From an uncultured Erythrobacter sp. (GTDB taxonomy: Bacteria; Pseudomonadota; Alphaproteobacteria; Sphingomonadales; Sphingomonadaceae): DNA of 64,000 nt. Shown one piece after another: positions 8,627 to 17,141 of the stretch (its first letter is position 1; the number at the start of each line of letters is the position of its first letter). The DNA is taken from positions 1 through 64,000 of the forward strand of contig CALBWA010000013.1 of the NCBI GenBank assembly GCA_937969505.1. The letters are read 5' to 3'. A program made the translations under genes and the position numbers. Below the pieces are notes generated by a model. That model did no database searches. It was not told where the DNA came from and saw only the letters and a program-made list of their open reading frames with translations.

Positions 8627-9556
8627 ATGAAAACTCTCGTCTGGGTCGAACACGACAATTCAGAGATGAAAGACGCAACGCTCAGCGTTGTCACGGCGGC
8701 TGCCAAATTGGGTGAAGTGCACCTGCTGGTAGCTGGCTCGGGCTGTTCGGCCGTTGCTGATCAGGCCGGCAAGATTGCAGGCGTTGGCAAGGTCCATTTG
8801 GCGGACGATGCCGCTTACGAACACGCTCTGGCTGAAAACGTTGCTCCGCTGGTTGCTGGCCTGATGGACCACCACGATGCTGTGCTGTTTCCGGCAACCA
8901 CCACCGGCAAGAACGTCGCACCGCGCGTAGCTGCCCTGCTTGATGTAATGCAGATTTCCGACATTCTCTCTGTTGAAGGCGACAAGACTTTCACGCGTCC
9001 GATCTACGCCGGCAACGCCATTGCAACTGTTGAGAGCTCTGATTCCAAACTGGTCATCACCGTTCGCGGCACCGCTTTCGACAAGGCTGAGGCTGAAGGC
9101 GGCTCGGCTGGAGTGGAGGCTGTCAGCGGTCCTGGCGATGCAGGCACTTCCAGCTTCGTCAGCGCAGAAATCGCTGAGAGCGAGCGTCCTGAACTGACCA
9201 GCGCCAAAGTCATTGTATCCGGCGGACGCGCGTTGAAGGATGCAGAAACCTTCGAGGCCACCATCACCCCGCTGGCGGACAAGTTGGGCGCAGGCATTGG
9301 GGCTTCGCGTGCGGCCGTCGATGCTGGCTATGTGCCCAATGATTATCAGGTCGGACAGACCGGCAAGATCGTGGCTCCAGAAGTCTACATCGCCATTGGC
9401 ATCTCCGGTGCAATCCAGCACCTGGCTGGCATGAAGGATTCAAAAACCATCATCGCCATCAACAAGGATGAAGATGCACCCATCTTCCAGGTGGCTGACA
9501 TCGGCCTGGTCGCAGACCTGTTCAAAGCCGTGCCGGAACTGACCGAAAAATTGTAA
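8627..9556 (+). CDS. etfA: Electron transfer flavoprotein alpha subunit
   Basis: Large, FAD-binding subunit of ETF, partner of the preceding gene. The 309 residues are full length. The C-terminal FAD-binding domain is intact, with [36 protein letters not shown] and [27 protein letters not shown] provides a Shine-Dalgarno. The gene ends 26 bases before a strong terminator whose hairpin extends to the start codon of the next gene. Confidence 0.98.
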   Translation: MKTLVWVEHDNSEMKDATLSVVTAAAKLGEVHLLVAGSGCSAVADQAGKIAGVGKVHLADDAAYEHALAENVAPLVAGLMDHHDAVLFPATTTGKNVAPRVAALLDVMQISDILSVEGDKTFTRPIYAGNAIATVESSDSKLVITVRGTAFDKAEAEGGSAGVEAVSGPGDAGTSSFVSAEIAESERPELTSAKVIVSGGRALKDAETFEATITPLADKLGAGIGASRAAVDAGYVPNDYQVGQTGKIVAPEVYIAIGISGAIQHLAGMKDSKTIIAINKDEDAPIFQVADIGLVADLFKAVPELTEKL

Positions 9557-9582
9557 ACTGCAGAAAATCTGTAGGTTGTAAC

Positions 9583-9623
9583 AGCCCTCCGACGCGCTAA
9601 TCTGCGCTTCGGAGGGCTTTGTT
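9583..9623 (+). terminator. Terminator of etfBA that also carries the next gene's Shine-Dalgarno
   Basis: A perfect 10-bp stem (AGCCCTCCGA with TCGGAGGGCT) encloses a second GCGC/GCGC stem with a TAATCT loop and ends in TTTGTT. The 3' arm contains GGAGGG, which is the only plausible ribosome-binding site for the ATG at 9624. If the RNA folds, transcription would stop and the ribosome-binding site would be masked. Confidence 0.85.
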
Positions 9624-10568
9624 ATGAGCTTGAAAATTTTTGGATTTTTGGCAGCGGCGATAGTCGCCTTCTTTGCGGCGGGATCAAAAACCGTGTCTGC
9701 CAATGATGATTATCCCGCAGTTATCGCAGCGCAGGAAGGCGCAGTGAGATTGCAACCATCGTCGCCTTGGAACATCCATTTTGCTGAAGAGAATTGCCGC
9801 TTGTCGCGCGTTTTCGGGGAAGGTGAAAACAAGCATCTGTTGTTCTTCGAGCAGACATCGCCCTCTGATTCTTTCAGCATGACCATCGCTGGTCCCGCTT
9901 TTGCCAAATTCGGCAACCCGCGGCGGGTCGAGTTGGGCATGCCATCGGATCAGGTCTTGCAGCGCCAACCCACGCCGTATCTGGGTGATGTCGAGACAAT
10001 GGGGCGCGCATTAATCTACACCTCCATCAATCCTGCCGCTTTCAGTCAGGTTCACACCTCCAACGACACAACGAAGGATGATGAGCGGGAAGCGAAGAGG
10101 GCGGCCATTGATCTGGAGGAAGCTGCAAAAATTGAGCGGATCGTGACACGATCTGGCAAGCGCGTCGTTTCCATCGAGACCGACGAACTGGCCCCTGCCT
10201 TTCAAGCTCTCAATGCATGCACGCGGGATTTGCTCCAAATGTGGGGGCTGGATCCAACAAAGCTTGCGGATGCTGAATACACGCCAGCCAGGGCAATCGG
10301 ATTGCGCCAGATCGTGAGGCGCATTCAACAGGCCTACCCAAGCGCCGCCTTACGCAGAGGACAACAGGCTTTCTTCCGGATGCGCATGATTGTGGAGATC
10401 GATGGAACCGTATCGGAATGTTACCTGGACAAGGCGACCAAGGCTGACTCGCTCGATTCCCCCGCCTGCCAGGAATTCTTGCGGGCGAAATTCGAGCCAG
10501 CGCTGGATGCTGATGGTCAGCCGATTCGATCATTCTACAGCACGGGGGTCACATATTTGGTGAATTGA
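9624..10568 (+). CDS. Exported protein with TonB-like C-terminal domain (paralogue 1)
   Basis: A 314-residue protein I can only partly assign. A signal peptide (about residues 1-26) leads into an unrecognised domain containing ENCRLSRVFGEGEN (about 57-70), then a charged stretch. The C-terminal part (about 225-314) resembles a TonB C-terminal domain: RMRMIVEIDGTVSECYL, CQEFLRAKFEPALDADGQP, and a final aromatic strand. It lacks the cytoplasmic tip, signal-anchor helix and proline-rich spacer of a working TonB, so a TonB-ExbBD energy role is unlikely; it looks fully periplasmic or secreted. Its stop overlaps the longer reading of the next gene, a homologue sharing the CRLSR-F-G-GEN motif. Confidence 0.8.
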   Translation: MSLKIFGFLAAAIVAFFAAGSKTVSANDDYPAVIAAQEGAVRLQPSSPWNIHFAEENCRLSRVFGEGENKHLLFFEQTSPSDSFSMTIAGPAFAKFGNPRRVELGMPSDQVLQRQPTPYLGDVETMGRALIYTSINPAAFSQVHTSNDTTKDDEREAKRAAIDLEEAAKIERIVTRSGKRVVSIETDELAPAFQALNACTRDLLQMWGLDPTKLADAEYTPARAIGLRQIVRRIQQAYPSAALRRGQQAFFRMRMIVEIDGTVSECYLDKATKADSLDSPACQEFLRAKFEPALDADGQPIRSFYSTGVTYLVN

Positions 10569-10612
10569 TGCTGGCATCGCTCGAACAATTTAGGAGTAGG
10601 GTAAGGGGCCTC

Positions 10613-11533
10613 ATGAAACGCACCGTAATTGCAGCCGTTCTTCCTGCACTGGTTTCAGTCCATTCAACGGCTTTGGCGCAGGACGACAAGACAACGGAAG
10701 AAACTCAGCCTGAAATCAGCAATGCCGACTTTTCCGGCCTCGATCTGGCTCCTGCCAGTGAATGGAAATTGCGCCGATACAATGATCGTTGCCGCCTTTC
10801 GCGCAACTTTGGAACAGGCGAGAACGCAACAACACTTTGGCTGGAGCAAGGTACTAAAGAACCCGCTTACAACCTCACATTGATTGGCGGAACTGTCCGC
10901 TATCCTTATGGGCCTGCCGTAAGGCTTCAGTTTGGAGACGAGAACGAAATCATTCGTAGCTATATTTCGGCCAAGTCATCCAGGGGCCGGCCAATACTGA
11001 TGATGTTTGGCGTTTCGCTGACACAGCCTCAGCAATACGATAATGATAAAAATGACTTTATGGATGTGGCGCTGAGCTCCGAAAGAGAGGCCGCGATCAG
11101 TACGTTAACTGTCCGCACGGCCGTTCCTAGAAAGTTCCGCCTCATCCTAGAGAATATGGGTGAATCGTTCCAGCGCCTGCGGGCTTGTGGTGAGGCAATT
11201 CATGCCAAACTCACGGACGCGTCGCTGCCTGCAGAAGGTGGCGCCGCTTCGGGACCTTCTCCGATAGGAATGGACGAATGGTCGAAAAAAATCGACTATC
11301 CGCGCTATCTGGCAAGAAGCGGAATGGAAGGGCGAATACAGATACTTCTGACCGTGAAGGCAAACGGCAAAGTCGGCAATTGCTTCATAGAAAGGTCGAA
11401 TCGCCCGCAGCTGTTTGACGATAGCGTTTGCCTCAGCATGATGAAGATCGGTCAGTTTGAGCCCGCGACAGACGCCGCAGGTGAACCTGTGGCATCCTTT
11501 TACAGAACATCGGTGACGTTCCAGCTGAATTAG
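10613..11533 (+). CDS. Exported protein with TonB-like C-terminal domain (paralogue 2)
   Basis: A 306-residue homologue of the preceding gene with the same layout. A signal peptide ends about ALA-QDD (residue 22), followed by the shared DRCRLSRNFGTGEN motif and a C-terminal TonB-like domain (GRIQILLTVKANGKVGNCFI, DAAGEPVASFYRTSVTFQLN). The ATG at 10613 was preferred over 10565 because it begins directly at the signal peptide; Shine-Dalgarno options are weak (AAGGGG 4 bases upstream). The two copies share key motifs but have diverged clearly, so the duplication is old. The stop overlaps the stop of a convergent sigma-factor gene by 3 bases. Function is unknown. Confidence 0.8.
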   Translation: MKRTVIAAVLPALVSVHSTALAQDDKTTEETQPEISNADFSGLDLAPASEWKLRRYNDRCRLSRNFGTGENATTLWLEQGTKEPAYNLTLIGGTVRYPYGPAVRLQFGDENEIIRSYISAKSSRGRPILMMFGVSLTQPQQYDNDKNDFMDVALSSEREAAISTLTVRTAVPRKFRLILENMGESFQRLRACGEAIHAKLTDASLPAEGGAASGPSPIGMDEWSKKIDYPRYLARSGMEGRIQILLTVKANGKVGNCFIERSNRPQLFDDSVCLSMMKIGQFEPATDAAGEPVASFYRTSVTFQLN

Positions 11534-12186
11534 GCGGCGATGGCCCTTGCGCAATTGCGGAAGGTACGCCGAACGATCTGACGACGCTGCTCGCTTGAAA
11601 GCGGTTGCCCTGAAGCCCCTTTTGCTGGTCCACTTGGCGCCCTGTCATAAAGCGTGTCCCAAACGATCTGTCGCTCAAATCCAGGGGCGCGGATCTGGTC
11701 CAACAGCCGTTTCAGAGATCTGCGCGCCATTGCGTTGCCAACGCTGCTCTGCATGGCCCTTTCCGCTGTTTCATCCACGATCTCAAAGAGGGCTCCGTTT
11801 CCACTTGTAGGCACAAGTCCATCGAGCGATACTGTGCGAATATTGGCTGACTGCGCGCTTTGTCGCTGATCCAGTCTGACCCGGTGTCGTAAGCTCTGCA
11901 ATTCACCCTTGATCAGCCAAGTGGCATGGGTGGTAAAGCTGGCTTTGCCAGGATCATAACTCTCAAGCGCCCTGTGCACGGCGATAGCGCAGACCTGCTG
12001 GGCATCATCAGCCATGTCGCCGAGCCCATAGCGGCGCACTTGGTAAGCGATCCGCGACGCCAGCATATCCATGAGCCGCGCAAAGGCTTTGTCGTAACGC
12101 AGATGCCCCCCAGCTCCTGTCGAGCGGGGCGCGATCGTTGCCAATTGGTCGACTTGGGCCTCTATAGCCTGATTGTTTGGTGACAT
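11530..12186 (-). CDS. Sigma-70-family RNA polymerase sigma factor (atypical, stand-alone)
   Basis: A 218-residue protein with a recognisable sigma region 2 (about residues 35-105: YDKAFARLMDMLASRI, then ADDAQQVCAIAVHRALESYD, FTTHATWLIKGELQ). Region 4 is weak: the C-terminal third (RSLKRLLDQI...LSSEQRRQIVRRTFRNC) sits where the helix-turn-helix should be but departs from the usual pattern. The ATG at 12186 was chosen for its AGGGAG Shine-Dalgarno 8 bases away, over an in-frame start 27 bases upstream. No anti-sigma gene is adjacent. It could be an RpoH-like or ECF-like factor of a sphingomonad-specific group; the regulon cannot be inferred here. Confidence 0.78.
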   Translation of the reverse strand: MSPNNQAIEAQVDQLATIAPRSTGAGGHLRYDKAFARLMDMLASRIAYQVRRYGLGDMADDAQQVCAIAVHRALESYDPGKASFTTHATWLIKGELQSLRHRVRLDQRQSAQSANIRTVSLDGLVPTSGNGALFEIVDETAERAMQSSVGNAMARRSLKRLLDQIRAPGFERQIVWDTLYDRAPSGPAKGASGQPLSSEQRRQIVRRTFRNCARAIAA

Positions 12187-12288
12187 GGTGAGTGCTCCCT
12201 TCGCAGGGATCACCTCTACGCCAACGCAGTAAGCAAAGGCTGGGCAGTCATCTAAGGGTAATTGCGCATATAGCGGCGCCGCAATCAG

Positions 12289-13581
12289 CTAGAACAGGAA
12301 ATGATCCAGCGTATGGAGCGTGATTCCCACCAGTCCGCCCACCAGCGTTCCGTTAATCCGGATGAATTGCAGATCGCGGCCCACTGCGCTTTCAATTCGG
12401 CCAGTAATCGTCACCGCGTCCCAGCGCTTGACCGTTTCGGACACCAATTGCACGATCTGTCCACCATAGCGGGTGGCCACACCCACCATCGTCCGGCGCG
12501 CAAACCGGTTGATTTGATGTTGCAGCCTTTCGTCTTGTTGTAATGCGTTACCCATTTCAGCCAGACCTTTGCGCATTTCCTCGCCCAATGCGCTATCCGG
12601 ATCACGCGCGCGGCGGATTAATGACTGACGAATGCGCTCCCACACGCCCATCCACCATTCAGCCACGGCAGGATTTTCGATAAGATCATTCTTCATCGCC
12701 TCTACCCGGTCGCGGGTCTTGGGGTCGTGCTGCAGATCGCGCGCGAGATTTTCCAGGCCTTCCTCGATCTTGGAACGAAGCGGATGGTCGGGATCGACCA
12801 AAACTTCTGCAAGCAGCTTGTAGAGCCCATCGAGCACCGACCCGGAAATGCGCTCATCCAAACCGGTCCAACGCAAAACTGCATTGGCGCGCGCATGAAT
12901 GATTTCACGCACGGTTTCTTCGTTGTCTTCGAGTGTAAGCCCCGCCCAACGAATAAATCCGTCGACCAATGGCAGATGCCGGCGATCGGCAATGGCACTC
13001 TCCAGCATCCGGCCAAGCAACGGGGAGACGTCGATCTTCGTGAATTGGGTGGCGAGGCCAGTGCGAACTTGATTACCAAGGCGATCTGGATCGAGCGACT
13101 CAAGCACTTCGGCCAGCAATTCAGCCGCACCTCCGGTTATCCTGGACCGGTTGTCTCCATCAGTATCCGATGGTGGGGCGACCAGAAAATCACCAATAGC
13201 CTGGGCCACGTTCATTCCGCTCATGCGGCGAGCAACCACTGCGGGTGTCAGGAAATTTTCGCGCAGGAACTGCGCCATTGTATCGGCGATACGATCTTTG
13301 TTCTCCGGAATGATCGCAGTGTGCGGGATCGGCAGGCCCATTGGGCGACGAAATAGAGCAGTGACTGCGAACCAGTCAGCCAAGCCGCCCACCATTGCTG
13401 CTTCCGCAAAAGCATTAATGTATCCCCAAGCGGGATGGATATCGAGAAACTGCTTGGACCAGAAAAAGACTACAGCCATCAAGCAAAGCAGACCGGTGGC
13501 CGTCCACCGCATCCGCCGCGCTCTGTCGGCAGTGAGAGGCTCGCCTCCCAGCATCAAAGGCATCGGTTGCTGTCCTGCCAT
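12289..13581 (-). CDS. DUF445 family membrane protein
   Basis: A 430-residue protein of the DUF445 (YjiN-like) family. Residues 1-90 hold hydrophobic segments (TGLLCLMAVVFFW; AMVGGLADWFAVTALFRRPMGLP, the family hallmark). The long middle is helical and charged, probably coiled coil, and a C-terminal hydrophobic stretch (GTLVGGLVGITLHTLDHFLF) closes it. The family is structural or envelope-associated with no firmly known function. The ATG at 13581 leaves 13 bases to the RND permease stop, so it is probably the third gene of that efflux operon. Confidence 0.9.
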   Translation of the reverse strand: MAGQQPMPLMLGGEPLTADRARRMRWTATGLLCLMAVVFFWSKQFLDIHPAWGYINAFAEAAMVGGLADWFAVTALFRRPMGLPIPHTAIIPENKDRIADTMAQFLRENFLTPAVVARRMSGMNVAQAIGDFLVAPPSDTDGDNRSRITGGAAELLAEVLESLDPDRLGNQVRTGLATQFTKIDVSPLLGRMLESAIADRRHLPLVDGFIRWAGLTLEDNEETVREIIHARANAVLRWTGLDERISGSVLDGLYKLLAEVLVDPDHPLRSKIEEGLENLARDLQHDPKTRDRVEAMKNDLIENPAVAEWWMGVWERIRQSLIRRARDPDSALGEEMRKGLAEMGNALQQDERLQHQINRFARRTMVGVATRYGGQIVQLVSETVKRWDAVTITGRIESAVGRDLQFIRINGTLVGGLVGITLHTLDHFLF

Positions 13582-13594
13582 ACCAGCGCAGCCG

Positions 13595-16500
13595 TTATTC
13601 GGCTGGTTCAGCGCCTGGAGGAAGTCGCGTGGCCGGCGTTGCTGGAGCAGGTACGGGACCGCCAGGAAGGTCACTTGGCCTGTTTGGCGCTCCACCTTGG
13701 CTTTCTATATCATCCGCATCATCGCCAGGGCGATAGGTCAGGAACCGGTTGCGAAGCCACGGCCCAGCACGTTTTTCCAACCCATCTGCAAGACTGAAGC
13801 CTGCAGGTACAATCAAGAGCGTCAACACGGTCGACATGATCAACCCGCCAATCACCACTGTACCCATGGGCGCGCGCCATGCTCCATCGCCCGACAAGGA
13901 CAGAGCCGTGGGGACCATGCCAGCCGTCATGGCCACGGTGGTCATGACAATTGGCTGTGCGCGTTTGTGGCCGGCTTCCATAATCGCGTGCAGTTTGCGC
14001 GTACCCGTCGCCATTTCCTCAATGGCAAAATCGATCAGGAGGATGGAATTCTTCGAAACAATGCCCAACAGCATCAAGGTGCCAATCATCACCGGCATCG
14101 ACACCGGTTGCCCCACCAGCCAGACAAGGAATATTCCGCCAAGCGGTGCCAAGGCCAGCGAGCACATATTGACCAGCGGGCTCATCAATCGCTTGTAGAG
14201 CAGCACCAGCACGGCGAAAACCAGCAGCACACCGGACACCAACGCAATGATGAAATTGTCGGCCAGTTCCTGTTGCCATTCCTCTTCGCCAACAGCATCC
14301 CGGATAACGCCCTGTGGTAAATCAGCTAGAATAGGCAGAGTATTGACTTCCTCCTGCGCTTCTCCCTTTACAAAACCGTCGGCCACGTCAGCACCAATCA
14401 GGACGCGACGGTTCTGATTATAGCGCTGGATAGTGGTCGGGCCTGAGCCCAGGCGGATTGTCGCCACCCGACCAAGTGGAACCGATCCGCCGTTAAGGGT
14501 CTGGACCGGAAGATTCTCAATCGTAGAAAGATCACTGCGCGCATCACGCGACAGTTTCACTCGGATCGGTATTTGCCGGTCCGACAGCGAAAATTTGGCT
14601 GCATTCTGCTCAATTTCACCCAATGTGGCGATCCGGATCGTCTGGCTGAGGGCGGCAGTTGTTACACCCAACTCTGCGGCAAGATCCTCACGCGGAGAAA
14701 TAATGATCTCGGGCCGGTTAATGTCAGCACTGATGCGCGGAGCCACCAACATGTCGAGCCCCTTCATCTGATCGACCAGAGCGGTCGCAGATTGCTCCAG
14801 CAGTGCGGGGTCTGATCCAGCCAGCATGATCGTGATATCACGGCCTGAACCAAACCCACCGGACTGCGATTCGAATCTGACACGTGCATCGGGCACCTGA
14901 GACAGGCGAGCAGACAAACCACGTTCGAATTCTATCGATGATTTCTCGCGATCAGGGTCCAGCTCAATATAAAGAGTGGCGCTGCCGCCACGAACACGCT
15001 CCAAAACCTGAACGACTTCGGGTTCCGCTTGAATTATCTCCGTAACATTTCGCGCCACGCGCGCTGTGGTGTCAATCGTGGTGCCGGGGACCATCTCGAT
15101 TTCGACCCGACTGTCATCTGTGTTGATCGATGGCTGGAATTGCTGCGGCGTGTTGGCGAACAGAAGGATGGTCAGCAAGAAGGCAAAGTAGCCAATTCCC
15201 AGCATCCACACCCGGTGATCAACAAACCGCGACTTCAGCCAAGCAACAGATGCGCCAAACCTTGTACTGCCAAGCATCGCCTCAATGACCGGCAAAACCA
15301 AAAAGGCAGCCATCATAGACGCAACACTAATGGCTAGTACGAGCATCAGTTGCAGCACTTGGATAATCTTTTCCACCAAGCCGAATACCGCGCCATGGGG
15401 ATCGCTGGAGACCGCACCCGCGACACTCGCGGGAATATTCAGCCCGTCAAATCCCGCGTAAGCGACAAATGCAACCACCGCCGGAACGATGATCAACCAC
15501 AACAAGAAGAGTATCCCGAACAAGGCGTAAAGGAACCGGTTCGAAACACCTGGTAGCCCTTCGCGCATCTTGTACATCTTGCCACGGTCAAGCGACCAAG
15601 CAAGAATGCGCATGTAACGGTCCATCCATTTACCGTCGCCATGCGAGGCATGCCCCTTCGCCTCGAGGAAATACGCGGCCATCATCGGAGTGATCATTCG
15701 CGCCACAGCTAGGCTCATCAGAACCGCGACAACCACTGTCAGGCCAAAGTTCTTGAAAAATTGACCCGTGATTCCCGGCATCAATCCAACCGGCAGGAAT
15801 ACCGCAACAATACAAAAGGACGTCGCCACCACTGCGAGCCCGATTTCATCAGCAGCATCAATCGAGGCCTGATAAGCGGACTTGCCCATACGCATGTGTC
15901 TGACGATGTTTTCAATCTCGACAATGGCATCATCGACCAGGACGCCGGCAACCAACCCGAGCGCGAGCAGGGATAGAAAATTGAGGTTGAAGCCCAGCAA
16001 GTCCATAAACCAGAATGTGGGAATGGCCGACAATGGGATAGCAACGGCCGAGATCACAGTCGCGCGCCAATCGCGCAGGAAGAAAAATACGACCACGACC
16101 GCCAAAACCGCACCCTCGATCATGGCGGCGATGGAGCTGTTGTACTGGCTCTTGGTATAACGCACGCTATCGGTGAGCTGGATGAACTCAACGCCGGGGT
16201 TTTCAGCCTTGATTTCAGCGATCACCCTCTGTGCTTCTTCAAATACGGTTACGTCGGACGCACCAGTGGCGCGCGACATGAAGAAATTGACAACTTCCTT
16301 GTTGCCAATCCGGCCAATCGATGTTCGCTCTGAAAATCCATCTCGGACTTGCGCGACATCAGCCAATTTGATCGTGCGGCCGCCGCCCAACTGGATAGAC
16401 CGCTGCGACAATTCATAAGCCGTTTCATTATTGCCCAGGACACGCACCGACTGGCGGGTGCCGCCAATCTCGGCAATGCCGCCTGCTGCATCGATATGCG

Positions 16501-17137
16501 ACTGGCGAAGCACGGAATTGAGCTGGCTCGCCGTCACGCCGAGCGATTGCATTCGCGCTGGATCCAGAATGACTTCGATCTCGCGATCGACGCCACCAAA
16601 CCTGCCCGCCTCTGCCATGCCTTCGATAGACAGAAGCCGCTTTGACACAGTATCGTCGATAAACCAGCTGAGCTGTTCGATCGTCATGTCGTCAGCTTCA
16701 ACAGCGTAAATTGCCAGAAATCCGCCCGCGACCTCAACCTTGTTGACGCGTGGCTCAAGAATCCCATCAGGCAAACTACCACGCACAGTATCGAGCGCGT
16801 TCTTCACTTCCGACACCGCATCATTGGCATCGGTACCAATCTCAAATTCGACGAAAGTCGAAGAATTGCCTTCGCTGGCGCTCGACTGGATCGAATTTAC
16901 TCCATTGATCGATCGAACCGCTGATTCGACAACCTGGGTAATCTGGTTTTCAATTTCCGTCGGCGCGGCACCAGGTTGCGAAATCGAAATCTGGACACCG
17001 GGAAATTCGACATCAGGATTGTTGACAATGTCCATCCGCCAGAAGCTGAGAATTCCTGCAAGCAACAAGGCCGTAAACAACACCAGCGGAAGCACCGGAT
17101 TGCGGATTGACCATGCCGACATGTTGCGGAAATTCAT
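13595..17137 (-). CDS. RND-family efflux permease (HAE-1 type) with an extra membrane module
   Basis: Proton-driven inner-membrane pump subunit of a tripartite exporter. The 1180 residues exceed the usual 1020-1060. The N-terminus (WSIRNPVLPLVLFTALLLAG) is TM1, porter-domain motifs follow, and TM4 carries the proton-relay signature GVLVDDAIVEIEN (about residues 398-410). After TM6 there is an unusual insert of about 120 residues (about 519-640) with two extra hydrophobic segments, near 535-561 and 590-620, before TM7. The C-terminus ends in a Pro/Ala-rich tail of about 45 residues. The ATG at 17137 has GGAGAGA upstream and lies 4 bases after the adaptor stop. The substrate is unknown. Confidence 0.93.
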   Translation of the reverse strand: MNFRNMSAWSIRNPVLPLVLFTALLLAGILSFWRMDIVNNPDVEFPGVQISISQPGAAPTEIENQITQVVESAVRSINGVNSIQSSASEGNSSTFVEFEIGTDANDAVSEVKNALDTVRGSLPDGILEPRVNKVEVAGGFLAIYAVEADDMTIEQLSWFIDDTVSKRLLSIEGMAEAGRFGGVDREIEVILDPARMQSLGVTASQLNSVLRQSHIDAAGGIAEIGGTRQSVRVLGNNETAYELSQRSIQLGGGRTIKLADVAQVRDGFSERTSIGRIGNKEVVNFFMSRATGASDVTVFEEAQRVIAEIKAENPGVEFIQLTDSVRYTKSQYNSSIAAMIEGAVLAVVVVFFFLRDWRATVISAVAIPLSAIPTFWFMDLLGFNLNFLSLLALGLVAGVLVDDAIVEIENIVRHMRMGKSAYQASIDAADEIGLAVVATSFCIVAVFLPVGLMPGITGQFFKNFGLTVVVAVLMSLAVARMITPMMAAYFLEAKGHASHGDGKWMDRYMRILAWSLDRGKMYKMREGLPGVSNRFLYALFGILFLLWLIIVPAVVAFVAYAGFDGLNIPASVAGAVSSDPHGAVFGLVEKIIQVLQLMLVLAISVASMMAAFLVLPVIEAMLGSTRFGASVAWLKSRFVDHRVWMLGIGYFAFLLTILLFANTPQQFQPSINTDDSRVEIEMVPGTTIDTTARVARNVTEIIQAEPEVVQVLERVRGGSATLYIELDPDREKSSIEFERGLSARLSQVPDARVRFESQSGGFGSGRDITIMLAGSDPALLEQSATALVDQMKGLDMLVAPRISADINRPEIIISPREDLAAELGVTTAALSQTIRIATLGEIEQNAAKFSLSDRQIPIRVKLSRDARSDLSTIENLPVQTLNGGSVPLGRVATIRLGSGPTTIQRYNQNRRVLIGADVADGFVKGEAQEEVNTLPILADLPQGVIRDAVGEEEWQQELADNFIIALVSGVLLVFAVLVLLYKRLMSPLVNMCSLALAPLGGIFLVWLVGQPVSMPVMIGTLMLLGIVSKNSILLIDFAIEEMATGTRKLHAIMEAGHKRAQPIVMTTVAMTAGMVPTALSLSGDGAWRAPMGTVVIGGLIMSTVLTLLIVPAGFSLADGLEKRAGPWLRNRFLTYRPGDDADDIESQGGAPNRPSDLPGGPVPAPATPATRLPPGAEPAE

Positions 17138-17141
17138 GACG

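Noticed and set aside
8660..9421. 253-residue minus-strand open frame inside etfA
   Set aside because: Antisense to a complete etfA with intact FAD-binding motifs.
13151..14320. 389-residue plus-strand open frame across the DUF445 and RND genes
   Set aside because: It spans two real minus-strand genes, is rich in Arg/Ser/His/Gln, and has no domain signature.
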